A stretch of DNA of 9,976 bases from Planctomycetota bacterium (GCA_014382465.1 JACNJP010000207.1:1-9976), one strand, 5' to 3'. Shown: positions 1-7,816, numbered from the stretch's first letter. A program made the numbers and translations. Notes: a model not told the origin generated them from the letters alone.

Positions 1-239
1 GGACCGGGCGCCGGATGCGGCCGGCGGACCGGAAGGTCCGGAAGGACCTGGTCGACCCCCTCCCCTGCTACCCGAAGAAGGACGATGGGCGGGCCGCAGG
101 CAACTACCGGCAGGCCATCGACCGGGCCGACGCGCTGCTGGCCGGCGAGTTGGAGGACCGGGAGCGGATCCAGACCGCCCGCAACGACGCCGCGCGCAAC
201 CTCGGCAAGCTCGAGCGCGGCAACCGCACCAACGGCTGA
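1..239 (+). CDS. Hypothetical protein, C-terminal part (5' end probably outside window)
   Basis: The frame is open from the window edge to a TGA at 237-239. The third codon positions are almost all G or C, as in the confirmed genes here, so it looks like real coding sequence. The first ATG lies at 15 but has no Shine-Dalgarno sequence, and the frame stays open upstream of it, so I treat this as the tail of a longer protein; a 74-residue stand-alone protein starting at 15 is the alternative. The visible residues are very charged and hydrophilic, with many Arg, Lys, Asp and Glu and one Cys, no membrane segment and no signal peptide. The stretch from about codon 30 after the ATG to the end would fit a helix or short coiled coil. 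I recognise no family. It ends 62 nt before ktrB in the same direction. Confidence 0.5.
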   Translation, partial: TGRRMRPADRKVRKDLVDPLPCYPKKDDGRAAGNYRQAIDRADALLAGELEDRERIQTARNDAARNLGKLERGNRTNG

Positions 240-301
240 GGCGGCGGGGCCGGCAGGCTTTCCCTGGACTTCGGGCCCGGCGCGGCCCCTAATGGTGCCT
301 C

Positions 302-1654
302 ATGAGGATGCGAGAAGGCGGGCGGCGGAGCGCCTGGCTGCGGGCGCCGGTCCTGGTGACCTCCGGCTTCGTGGCGGCGATCCTGGTCGGCACGATCGTC
401 CTCGGCCTGCCGCAGGCGGTGGTGGCCGGGCGCGCGCCGCTGAACCTGCTCGAGGCGCTGTTCACGGCCGCCAGCGCCATCTGCGTGACCGGCCTGGCTG
501 TGGTCTCGACGGCCCATGAACTGAGCGGGCTCGGCCAGGGCGTGGTCCTGGCGCTGCTCCAGCTCGGCGGCCTCGGCGTCATGACCTTGGCTGTCCTGGT
601 GTTCGAGAGCCTGCGCAACGCCGTCGCCCAGGAGTCGGGTGAGGTGGTCAGCAGCACCCTGGGCGGCGGATTCTGGGACGGCGGTCCGCGCTCCGCGCTC
701 AAGCTGCTGCTCGGCGGCACGCTGCTGCTCGAGCTGGCCGGCTTCCTGGCCCTGTGGCCGGCCCTCGCCGGCGAGGAGCAAGCGGCCTGGAAGGCCCTGT
801 TCCTGTCGGTGTCCGCCTTCTGCAACGCTGGCTTCGACAACCTCGGCGACGGCCTCCGCCCGTACGCCGGCAGCGCCGCGGTCGGCCTGCCGCTGCTGCT
901 GCTGTGGCTGGCGGGCGGCATCGGCTTCCTGGTGCCCTCGGCCCTGCTCCGCGCCAGGCGCCACCGCGACCGCAGCCTGATCCCGGGCGCCCGCATGATC
1001 TTGATCGCCGGCCTGGCGCTGGCGCTCGCCGGACCGGCGATCTACGCCCTCTGCGAGTCCTTCGGCGGCGCCCTCGACGGCTACTCCGCGCCGCAGCGCG
1101 CGGTGCTGGCCCTGTTCCAGGGCAACACAACCCGGACCGCCGGCTTCTCGATGGTCGACCTCGGCGAAGCCCGGCGGATCACGCTGCTGACGATGATCCC
1201 GCTGATGCTGCTCGGCGGCGCTCCCGGCGGCACCGCCGGCGGCATGAAGACCACCACCGCCTGGATCTTCCTCGCCGCGATGATGGTCCGGATCCGCGGC
1301 CAGCGCGACGTCGTCATCCTCGGGCGCCGCATCCCGGCCGGCATCATCCGGCGCTCGGTCCTGATCTGCTCGCTCATCTTCGTGCTGCACGGCCTGCTCG
1401 CCTTGTGGCTCACCGCCTGGGAGGACCCCGCCGCCTTCTCCTTCGAGGCCCTCGCCTTCGAGGCCGCCAGCGCGATCGGCACCGTCGGCCTCAGCACCGG
1501 CATCACCCCCGACCTCACCGCGCCGTCGCAGTTCGCCCTGGTCCTGGCCATGCTCGTCGGCCGCCTCGGCCCCCTGACTCTCGCCTACGCCTTCTTCCGC
1601 CGGCTCCCCGACCGGCCGGTCCGCTTCGCCCGCGCGGAAATTCCTGTCGGCTGA
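302..1654 (+). CDS. ktrB: KtrB-type potassium channel/translocation subunit (TrkH/KtrB superfamily), 450 aa
   Basis: Membrane pore subunit for K+ (possibly Na+-coupled) uptake, gated by a cytoplasmic RCK ring. The superfamily's four P-loop repeats are visible, each with its filter glycine: CVTGL (G64), NAGF (G177), RTAGF (G281) and GTVGL (G396). A Gly-rich intramembrane gating loop with PGGTAGGMK lies at about 308-316, before K316. The first transmembrane helix starts at about residue 17, so the extra N-terminal D0 helix pair of TrkH is missing; with 450 aa and about eight helices the protein is Ktr-like. The C-terminus ends in Gly after a basic tail, as in Bacillus KtrB, where the terminal Gly sits at the subunit interface. 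The ATG at 302 gives the expected short cytoplasmic N-terminus, but a second ATG two codons on is possible and neither has a Shine-Dalgarno sequence. It is the first gene of the four-gene K+ cluster; ktrA follows after 35 nt. Confidence 0.93.
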   Translation: MRMREGGRRSAWLRAPVLVTSGFVAAILVGTIVLGLPQAVVAGRAPLNLLEALFTAASAICVTGLAVVSTAHELSGLGQGVVLALLQLGGLGVMTLAVLVFESLRNAVAQESGEVVSSTLGGGFWDGGPRSALKLLLGGTLLLELAGFLALWPALAGEEQAAWKALFLSVSAFCNAGFDNLGDGLRPYAGSAAVGLPLLLLWLAGGIGFLVPSALLRARRHRDRSLIPGARMILIAGLALALAGPAIYALCESFGGALDGYSAPQRAVLALFQGNTTRTAGFSMVDLGEARRITLLTMIPLMLLGGAPGGTAGGMKTTTAWIFLAAMMVRIRGQRDVVILGRRIPAGIIRRSVLICSLIFVLHGLLALWLTAWEDPAAFSFEALAFEAASAIGTVGLSTGITPDLTAPSQFALVLAMLVGRLGPLTLAYAFFRRLPDRPVRFARAEIPVG

Positions 1655-1689
1655 GGCTAGACTGGCCGCGCCCTCCGGGCGTCAACGCC

Positions 1690-2379
1690 GTGAAGAAGAT
1701 CCTCGTCCTCGGCCTCGGGAGATTCGGCCATCGCCTGGTGGAGCGGCTCGCCGAGCGGGACGGCGTGCGGCTGTTCGCGCTCGACCGCAACGCCCGCCTG
1801 GTCGACTCGGTCGGCGAGCTGGTCCACACCGCCGCCAGCTCGAACCTCGGCGACCCGCGGGCCCTGGGCGCCTTCCTCGAGCAGATCGGCGGGGTCGACG
1901 TCGCCGTCGTCGGGCTCGGCGACGCCGCCCACGTCACCACCATGACCGCCCTGCGGCTGCGCGAGGCCGGCGTCCCCCAGATCGTCATCAAGGCCGAGGA
2001 CCTGGAGCACAAGCTGGTCCTGGAGGCGATCGACAAGGGCTTCCCGGGCGCCGCCGCCTTCGATGTCGTGATCCCTGAGCTCGACGCCGCCGAGGCCCTG
2101 GCCCTGCGGATCGCCTCGCGGCACATCGAGAAGGAGCTGTCCCTGGGCGACGGCATCCGGATCGCCGAGCTGCGCTGTCCGGACCGTCTCACCGAGGCCT
2201 CGCTCGCCGAGCTCGAGGTCCGCAAGCGCTACCGGCTCACGGTGCTCGCCTGGCACGCAGTCGGGGCGCCGCTGGAGCTCGCCGGCCCCGAGACCGTCCT
2301 GCCCGAAGGCTGCCTGATCACCGTCCTCGGCGCCGAAGAGGACGTGATCGCCCTCGAGCGGGAGATCGAGCGCCGATGA
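1690..2379 (+). CDS. ktrA: KtrA-type regulatory subunit with a single RCK (TrkA-N/TrkA-C) module, 229 aa
   Basis: Cytoplasmic regulator that would form an octameric ring under KtrB and gate it in response to nucleotide (ATP/ADP in studied KtrA proteins). The Rossmann glycine motif is intact: G8-x-G10-x-x-G13 within GLGRFG, a typical KtrA signature, followed by the ribose-binding acid D32 after beta-2. The RCK_N domain covers about 3-140 and a TrkA-C-like domain about 146-229. Between about residues 115 and 125 there is an insertion of roughly seven residues, relative to Bacillus KtrA as I remember it, in the segment that links RCK_N to its crossover helix. The GTG at 1690 is chosen because the conserved beta-1 strand begins two residues later. 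The frame is open far upstream, but only as a shadow of ktrB. No Shine-Dalgarno sequence is seen; a TAGACT hexamer at 1658-1663 could be an internal promoter. The stop overlaps the trkA start (ATGA), which implies translational coupling. Confidence 0.91.
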   Translation: MKKILVLGLGRFGHRLVERLAERDGVRLFALDRNARLVDSVGELVHTAASSNLGDPRALGAFLEQIGGVDVAVVGLGDAAHVTTMTALRLREAGVPQIVIKAEDLEHKLVLEAIDKGFPGAAAFDVVIPELDAAEALALRIASRHIEKELSLGDGIRIAELRCPDRLTEASLAELEVRKRYRLTVLAWHAVGAPLELAGPETVLPEGCLITVLGAEEDVIALEREIERR

Positions 2380-3725
2380 AGATCCTCATCGGTGGCGAGG
2401 ACGACATCGCCTTCCGCCTGGCGGAGGCGCTCATGGCCGACCACGAGGTCAGCCTGGTGTGCCCGGAGGAGGCCAAGAACTCCAAGGCCGACCGCCTCGA
2501 CGTCGAGCTGATCTACGGCGACGTCACCACCGCGGAGTCGCTGCAGCGGGCCAACGTCGCCCGCGCCGAGCTGTTCATCGCCTGCTCGCCGGAGGACGAG
2601 CGCAACCTGGTGGCGTGCGTCACGGCCAAGCGCCTGGGGGCCCGCCGCACCACCTGCTTCCTGTTCCGCCGCGGCGCCCGGACCTCCGAGAAGGACATCA
2701 GCGCCCTCGGCGCCTCGCTCGGCATCGACTCGCTGGTGCTGCCGGCGCAGCGGCTGGCGCGCGAGATCCTGCGCATCGTCGCGGTCCCCGGCGCCCTGGA
2801 GGTGGAGGCCTTCGAGGGCGGCCGGGTGCGGCTGGTGCGCCGGGCGGTCGAGGACGGCGCCTTCATCACCAGCGGCCCGCTCAAGGACATCGGCGTGCCC
2901 AAGGGCGTGGTCCTGGTGATGGCCCGGCGCGGCGAGGAGACCTTCATCCCCAGCGGCCGGACCCACTTCCTGGCCGGCGACCAGATCACCGCCATGGGCA
3001 CGCTGGCGGGCATCAACCGGCTGCTGCACCGCTACCTGAAGACCGGCGCCAGCAGCCGGCAGTCGCGCCGCGCCACCGTCGTCGGGGCCGGCGTGGTCGG
3101 CTACTCGGTCGCCAAGGGCCTGGAGGAGGCCGGCTGGGAGGTCAAGGTCATCGACTCCGACCGCAAGCGCTGCGAGGAGGTCGCGGCCCAGCTGAAGTGC
3201 ATGGTGCTGCACGGCGACGGCACCGACCTCGACCTGCTCGAGGAGGAGCACATCGCCGAGACCTCGGTGCTGGTGGCGGTCACCAGCAACGACGAGAAGA
3301 ACCTGCTGATCTCGCTGATCGCCAAGCAGCACCTCGGCGTGCCGCGGATCGTCACCCGGGCCGACAACCCGGTCAACGAGCGGCTGTTCGAGAAGGTCGG
3401 CATCGACGTCGTGCGGTCGGCCCGCGGCGCCGCCATCAACTCGGTGGTGCGCAACGTCGCCGCCGCCCACACCGACCTGATCGCCGAGCTCGAGCACGGC
3501 GACGTGGTGGTGCTGCGGCTGGAGGTCCCGGCCCACCGCGAGCCCAAGCCGCTGTCCGAGATGCACGCCCCGGTGTTCGCCATCGTCGGCTCGATCCTGC
3601 GCGACGGCCAGGTGATCATCCCTCAGGGCGACGACGAGATCCGCGGCGGCGACCGCCTGCTGGTCTTTTGCAGCCGCGAGGACGAGGACAACGCGCGGCG
3701 CTTCTTCCAGCGCTTCGAGCTTTAG
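2376..3725 (+). CDS. trkA: TrkA, double-RCK regulatory subunit of Trk potassium uptake, 449 aa
   Basis: Peripheral membrane regulator of TrkH. Two tandem RCK modules are visible, each with a TrkA-N and a TrkA-C part: about 1-222 and 232-449. This matches the usual TrkA length of about 450-460 aa. The second module has an intact GAGVVG motif (G237, G239, G242) and the beta-2 acid D260, so it should bind NAD(H) or an adenine nucleotide. The first module is degenerate. Aligned residue by residue it retains G6, but the second and third glycines are E8 and I11, and the beta-2 acid is C29. The start ATG overlaps the ktrA stop in ATGA, and GGAGA at 2361-2365 is an acceptable Shine-Dalgarno sequence at 10-nt spacing. 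trkH follows after 6 nt. Placement between ktrA and trkH suggests TrkH as its main partner; a mixed ring with KtrA is possible but unproven. Confidence 0.94.
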   Translation: MKILIGGEDDIAFRLAEALMADHEVSLVCPEEAKNSKADRLDVELIYGDVTTAESLQRANVARAELFIACSPEDERNLVACVTAKRLGARRTTCFLFRRGARTSEKDISALGASLGIDSLVLPAQRLAREILRIVAVPGALEVEAFEGGRVRLVRRAVEDGAFITSGPLKDIGVPKGVVLVMARRGEETFIPSGRTHFLAGDQITAMGTLAGINRLLHRYLKTGASSRQSRRATVVGAGVVGYSVAKGLEEAGWEVKVIDSDRKRCEEVAAQLKCMVLHGDGTDLDLLEEEHIAETSVLVAVTSNDEKNLLISLIAKQHLGVPRIVTRADNPVNERLFEKVGIDVVRSARGAAINSVVRNVAAAHTDLIAELEHGDVVVLRLEVPAHREPKPLSEMHAPVFAIVGSILRDGQVIIPQGDDEIRGGDRLLVFCSREDEDNARRFFQRFEL

Positions 3726-3731
3726 GCGGCG

Positions 3732-5228
3732 ATGCGGCTGGCTCTGGTCCTGGGTCTGGTCGGCCGCCTGCTGAGGGTCTTCAGCCCCGCCTTCCTGCCG
3801 CCGGCGCTGCTGGCGCTGCACGACGGCGCCAACCGGATGGCCCTGGAGTTCGTGGCCGCCGGCGCGGCCGCCTTCGCCTTCGGCACCCTGATGGGCCGGC
3901 GGCGGATCCGAGCGGTCTCCTTCCGCCGCAGCGAGGCCCTGGCGGTGGTCTCCTTCACCTGGCTGGTGGTGGCCGCCTTCGCCGCCGTCCCCTACCTCAT
4001 GGTCGGGCTCTCGCCGGTGGACGCGCTGTTCGAGTCGATGTCGGGCTTCACCACCACCGGCGCCACGATCTTCACCGAGCAGCACTGGCAGTTCGACCGG
4101 GCGCTGTTCCTGTGGCGGGCGATGACCCAGTGGTTCGGCGGCGTCGGCGTGATCGCGCTGTTCATCGTCGTGCTGCCGCACCTCGGGGTCGGCGGCCGCC
4201 AGCTGTTCTTCGCCGAGGCCTCGTTCGCGCCGAGCGAGTCGATCGCCCCCAAGATCCAGGGCGTCGCCACCCGGATCTGGATCCTCTACGTGTTCCTGAC
4301 CCTGCTCCAGACCTCGCTGCTGTTCTTGATGGCGGGGATGCCGTTCTTCGACTCCGCCTGCCACGCCCTGACGACCATGCCGGCCGGCGGCTTCTCCCCC
4401 AACCCGGCCTCGATCGCCGGCTACGCCGACCCCGCCGCCTTTCCCGGCTACGACCCGGCGATCGGCGAGTGGATCATCACCGTCTTCATGCTGCTCGCCG
4501 GCATGAGCTTCCCGCTGCTGTGGGTCGGGCTGGTGGGCCGGCCGTGGAAGCTGTTCCAGGACGGCGAGGCGCGCTTCTACATGCTCGCCACCCTGCTCGG
4601 CGCCGCCGGCGTGGCCCTCGTCCTGGCCCAGGGCCTGCCAGACCTCGCTGGTGTGCGGACCGCGATGTTCCAGTGCGCCAGCCTGATCTCCAGCACCGGC
4701 TACGCCAGCACGGATTACAACCTGTGGGCAGACGGCGCCCGGGTCATGCTGATCTTCGTCATGCTGGTCGGCGGCTGCGCCGGCTCGGCCGCCGGAGGGG
4801 CCAAGTCCGTCCGCCACCTGATCGCCCTGAAGTACCTCTACCGCGAGCTGACGCGCGTGCTGCACCCGCGCGCGGTGATCCCGCTGCGCCACAAGGCGGC
4901 GGTCATCCCTGAGGCGATCCTGCGCGCGGTGCTCACCGTGGTGGCGCTCTACCTGGCCGGCTACCTGCTCTGCGGCACCATCCTGGTGCTGCTCGGGGCC
5001 GACCTGGTGACCGGCTTCACCGCCTCCCTCGCGTGCCTCGGCAACATCGGCCCCGGCTTCGGCCCGGCCGGCCCGATGGGCAGCTTCGGCGGCTTCGATT
5101 CCGCCTCAAAGCTGGTCCTGGTGGTGGCAATGTGGTGCGGCCGGCTGGAGGTGGTGACCGTTCTCGCCTTGCTCCACCCGGACGTGCTGCGGAAGATCCG
5201 GTGGCGGGGGCAGACCCACCCGATGTAG
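3732..5228 (+). CDS. trkH: TrkH-type potassium uptake membrane subunit, 498 aa
   Basis: K+ translocating pore of the Trk system, assembled as a dimer on a TrkA tetramer. The four filter segments are TTTGA (G110), TTMPAGGF (G219-G220), SSTGY (G323) and GNIGPGF (G440). The intramembrane gating loop with GGCAGSAAGGAK spans about 347-358. A WFGGVGV motif follows the first pore repeat. Two extra hydrophobic helices at the N-terminus (about 3-30 and 36-53) form the D0 domain typical of TrkH and absent from KtrB, so the two pores in this cluster belong to different subfamilies. Length fits the family (about 480-500 aa). The start follows the trkA stop by 6 nt with only a weak purine-rich AGGCGG before it, which suggests translational coupling. 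It is the last gene of the cluster; the next gene begins 243 nt later behind its own putative promoter. Confidence 0.95.
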   Translation: MRLALVLGLVGRLLRVFSPAFLPPALLALHDGANRMALEFVAAGAAAFAFGTLMGRRRIRAVSFRRSEALAVVSFTWLVVAAFAAVPYLMVGLSPVDALFESMSGFTTTGATIFTEQHWQFDRALFLWRAMTQWFGGVGVIALFIVVLPHLGVGGRQLFFAEASFAPSESIAPKIQGVATRIWILYVFLTLLQTSLLFLMAGMPFFDSACHALTTMPAGGFSPNPASIAGYADPAAFPGYDPAIGEWIITVFMLLAGMSFPLLWVGLVGRPWKLFQDGEARFYMLATLLGAAGVALVLAQGLPDLAGVRTAMFQCASLISSTGYASTDYNLWADGARVMLIFVMLVGGCAGSAAGGAKSVRHLIALKYLYRELTRVLHPRAVIPLRHKAAVIPEAILRAVLTVVALYLAGYLLCGTILVLLGADLVTGFTASLACLGNIGPGFGPAGPMGSFGGFDSASKLVLVVAMWCGRLEVVTVLALLHPDVLRKIRWRGQTHPM

Positions 5229-5254
5229 GGAATCCGGCCCGGAAGAGTGGCCCC

Positions 5255-5279
5255 AGGGACCGCCTAAGCGATGATCCCT
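5255..5279 (+). terminator. Weak stem-loop downstream of trkH
   Basis: AGGGA at 5255-5259 can pair with TCCCT at 5275-5279 across a 15-nt loop, 27 nt after the trkH stop. There is no T-run after it, only TTAAGAGTTT, so it is at best a weak or Rho-assisted terminator. It may be chance. Confidence 0.2.
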
Positions 5280-5291
5280 TAAGAGTTTAAG
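5278..5291. promoter_or_regulatory. AT-rich inverted repeat CTTAA-N4-TTAAG
   Basis: CTTAA (5278-5282) and TTAAG (5287-5291) are perfect inverted arms separated by GAGT. In a chromosome of about 70% GC such an AT-rich palindrome is uncommon and resembles a binding site for a dimeric regulator. It lies about 180 nt upstream of the RIC gene and 50 nt after trkH, so its target is uncertain. It does not match the NsrR, FNR or HcpR consensus sequences that I know. Confidence 0.3.
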
Positions 5292-5321
5292 TCCACAATT
5301 CGGCCCCGGGCTCGCACGGGT

Positions 5322-5373
5322 GGCGGAAGCCGCCGAAAGTCCCTGGTGGGTCCGCAACCCAGGCCTCGCCAGG
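5322..5373. repeat. Cluster of short overlapping hairpins in the trkH-RIC spacer
   Basis: GGCGG (5322-5326) pairs with CCGCC (5330-5334). TGGGT (5347-5351) pairs with ACCCA (5357-5361), while the alternative pairing CCTGG (5342-5346) with CCAGG (5359-5363 or 5369-5373) excludes it. The arms are short, and GC-rich DNA forms such stems easily. I could not match this to a known riboswitch. It would be in a leader only if transcription starts upstream of about 5320. Confidence 0.25.
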
Positions 5374-5437
5374 TCCAATCAAGGGGGCCAGATTCCAGTC
5401 GTGATAATAGGGCACTAAATCTGTGGCGGAATACCCC

Positions 5438-5465
5438 TTGCCCCCCTCTCCCGGGAGACTATTTT
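5438..5465 (+). promoter_or_regulatory. Putative promoter of the RIC gene, close to the start codon
   Basis: TTGCCC (5438-5443) and TATTTT (5460-5465) resemble -35 and -10 elements with a 16-nt spacer. The -10 element ends 6 nt before the ATG at 5472, so transcription would start at or next to the start codon, giving a leaderless or nearly leaderless mRNA. This agrees with the lack of a usable Shine-Dalgarno sequence: the nearest, GGGAG at 5453-5457, is 14 nt away. A 10-nt palindrome CTCCCGGGAG (5448-5457) lies inside the spacer and could be an operator. Confidence 0.35.
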
Positions 5466-5471
5466 CCAGCG

Positions 5472-6185
5472 ATGCCCACCTCCTTCACCCTCGCCACCCC
5501 GATCGGCGACATCGCCGTGGCCCTCCCTCCCTCGATCGGCGTCTTCGAGCGCCTCGGCATGGACTATTGCTGCGGCGGCTCGCGCACCCTGGCGGAGTCC
5601 GCCAAGGCGGCCGACGCGGACGCCGAAGCGGTCCTGGCTGAGCTCGCCGGCATGCAGCGGTCGGAGGACGACCGCGACTGGTCCGAAGCGCCGATCCCGG
5701 AGCTGCTGGACCACATCCTCTCGAGCCACCACGAGTACACCAAGCAGGCCCTGCCGGCGCTGTGGGAGATGATCCGCAAGGTGGTGAACGCTCACGGCGA
5801 GCGCCATCCGGAGCTCGAGCAGATGCGCCGGATCATGGGCGGCCTGTTCCAGGAGTTGGACATGCACCTCCAGAAGGAGGAGCAGATCCTGTTCCCGATG
5901 ATCCGCGCGCTGGCCGAGCCGGGCGCGGGCGGCGCCGGCCCCGGCGGCTGCCCCTCGGGTCCCGAAGGCCCGATGACGGTCATGGAAGCCGAGCACGACA
6001 GCGCCGGCGCCGCCCTGCGGGAGCTGCGGAGCCTGAGCGCCGGCTACGTCCTGCCGGAGGGCGCCTGCACCACCTACCAGGCCCTGTTCGCCGGCATGCA
6101 GGACCTCGAGAAGGACCTGCACACGCACATCCACCTGGAGAACAACGTCCTCCACCCGCGGACGCGGGCCCTGATGGGCCTGTGA
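5472..6185 (+). CDS. ric: Iron-sulfur cluster repair di-iron protein (RIC/YtfE/ScdA family), 237 aa
   Basis: Cytoplasmic di-iron protein that helps restore Fe-S clusters damaged by nitric oxide or peroxide. The N-terminal ScdA_N domain (about 6-60) carries the diagnostic DYCCGG motif with C33 and C34. The hemerythrin-like four-helix domain covers about 75-237. Its metal ligands can be placed from the spacing in E. coli YtfE as I recall it: H87, H132 with E136, H175, and H219 with E223; H108 or H112 would be the remaining His. An extended Gly/Pro-rich loop lies at about 150-167. The ATG at 5472 is chosen because the family begins just before the 'IGDIA' strand; the open frame continues upstream to 5346 but with unrelated sequence. 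It stands alone on the plus strand and converges with the minus-strand genes. NO- or oxygen-responsive control would be usual for the family, but no known operator is visible. Confidence 0.95.
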   Translation: MPTSFTLATPIGDIAVALPPSIGVFERLGMDYCCGGSRTLAESAKAADADAEAVLAELAGMQRSEDDRDWSEAPIPELLDHILSSHHEYTKQALPALWEMIRKVVNAHGERHPELEQMRRIMGGLFQELDMHLQKEEQILFPMIRALAEPGAGGAGPGGCPSGPEGPMTVMEAEHDSAGAALRELRSLSAGYVLPEGACTTYQALFAGMQDLEKDLHTHIHLENNVLHPRTRALMGL

Positions 6186-6187
6186 GC

Positions 6188-6201
6188 GGGGCTCAGGCCC
6201 C
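6188..6201. terminator. Short GC hairpin between convergent genes
   Basis: GGGGC (6188-6192) and GCCCC (6197-6201) flank the loop TCAG and sit exactly in the 7-nt gap between the RIC stop and the stop of the minus-strand small gene, overlapping the latter. It could slow polymerase from both sides. There is no T-run, so intrinsic termination is doubtful. Confidence 0.3.
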
Positions 6202-6540
6202 CTGGAGCTCGCCCACCGCGGCCGCCACCTCGCCCAGCTTCTCGTAGTAGGCGAGGTCGCAGTGGCCGCCCTCGCGCACGCCCTGGAGGAAGTCCTGGTA
6301 GTCGAGGTCGCGGGCCAGCTGCCCGAGCAGGTGGGCCCAGGCTGTTCGCGTCATCGCCAGGTGCCAGCCCGCTGCCCGGCTGCCGAGGACCGGCAGACTA
6401 CGGAGCTCCGGATAGGCGCGCTGGAGATTGAGCAGATGGCTGCGCCGGCGGGCGCGGAGGTGGACCGGCCGGCCCTCCTGAACGGAGGCCGCGTTCGGCG
6501 CCGAAGCCTCGAAGTAGCCGAATCGGGTGAAGAGCCACAC
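6193..6540 (-). CDS. Small conserved protein of unknown function ('MW..T..G' family), 115 aa
   Basis: It starts at GTG (6540-6538) with M1-W2, then T5, G8 and an aromatic pair Y9-F10. This matches a family of small uncharacterised proteins I recall from Planctomycetota and related GC-rich bacteria, which open with MW..T..G and carry a late DYDNFK-like motif; here it is DYQDF (D80-F84). A basic segment (about 27-38) precedes the middle region, and W59 and W68 lie in the second half. There is no membrane segment or signal peptide. I assign no function. It is the last gene of a tdh-kbl-small-gene run, 60 nt after the kbl stop, with no Shine-Dalgarno sequence before the GTG. The GTG was preferred because the MW opening is the family's N-terminus. 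It is Arg-rich and lacks the His/Cys clusters of a metal site. Confidence 0.78.
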   Translation of the reverse strand: MWLFTRFGYFEASAPNAASVQEGRPVHLRARRRSHLLNLQRAYPELRSLPVLGSRAAGWHLAMTRTAWAHLLGQLARDLDYQDFLQGVREGGHCDLAYYEKLGEVAAAVGELQGA

Positions 6541-6586
6541 GCCCGATAGCGGCTCGAATCCCGGCTCGGAACAGCGAAATCCAGCC

Positions 6587-6600
6587 CCCGGCGGGCCGGG
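6587..6600 (-). terminator. Inverted repeat immediately after kbl
   Basis: CCCGGC-GG-GCCGGG is a perfect inverted repeat that abuts the kbl stop codon. As RNA it can form a 5-bp stem with a 4-nt loop. No T-run follows on the minus strand, so it is more likely a pause site or mRNA 3'-stabiliser than a full terminator, and some read-through into the small gene is plausible. Confidence 0.3.
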
Positions 6601-7809
<1,209 letters not shown>

Positions 7810-7816
7810 GCCGCGA

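Noticed and set aside
240..301. A ktrB promoter (TGGACT at 265-270 with TAATGG at 290-295) and a c-di-AMP riboswitch in the leader
   Set aside because: The spacer is 19 nt and the -10 match is poor, so I do not list it as a feature. The 62-nt gap is too short for a ydaO-type riboswitch.
104..1390. A 428-codon minus-strand frame opposite ktrB
   Set aside because: Low-complexity translation, antisense to a gene with all four K+ filter motifs.
754..1689. The upstream extension of the ktrA frame to 754
   Set aside because: It lies inside ktrB in another frame and reads as Arg/Pro-rich nonsense; the RCK domain starts at 1690.
2229..4892. An 887-codon open frame on the minus strand opposite trkA and trkH
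   Set aside because: It is antisense to two certain genes, its translation is a low-complexity Gly/Ala/His/Gln/Asp-rich string with no domain, and such long antisense frames arise from the near-absence of A/T at third codon positions.
2459..4912. An 817-codon plus-strand frame overlapping trkA and trkH
   Set aside because: It is an out-of-frame shadow, with an Arg/Pro/Gly-rich translation lacking any family signature.
5312..5395. Resemblance of the spacer (CGAAAG, CCGCAA) to a GEMM-type cyclic-dinucleotide riboswitch
   Set aside because: The GAAA does not close a stem, since flanking bases do not pair, and the conserved GEMM core and receptor are missing.
5371..5395. GGTCCAATC as a possible tRNA T-arm
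   Set aside because: No matching acceptor, D or anticodon stems can be drawn around it.
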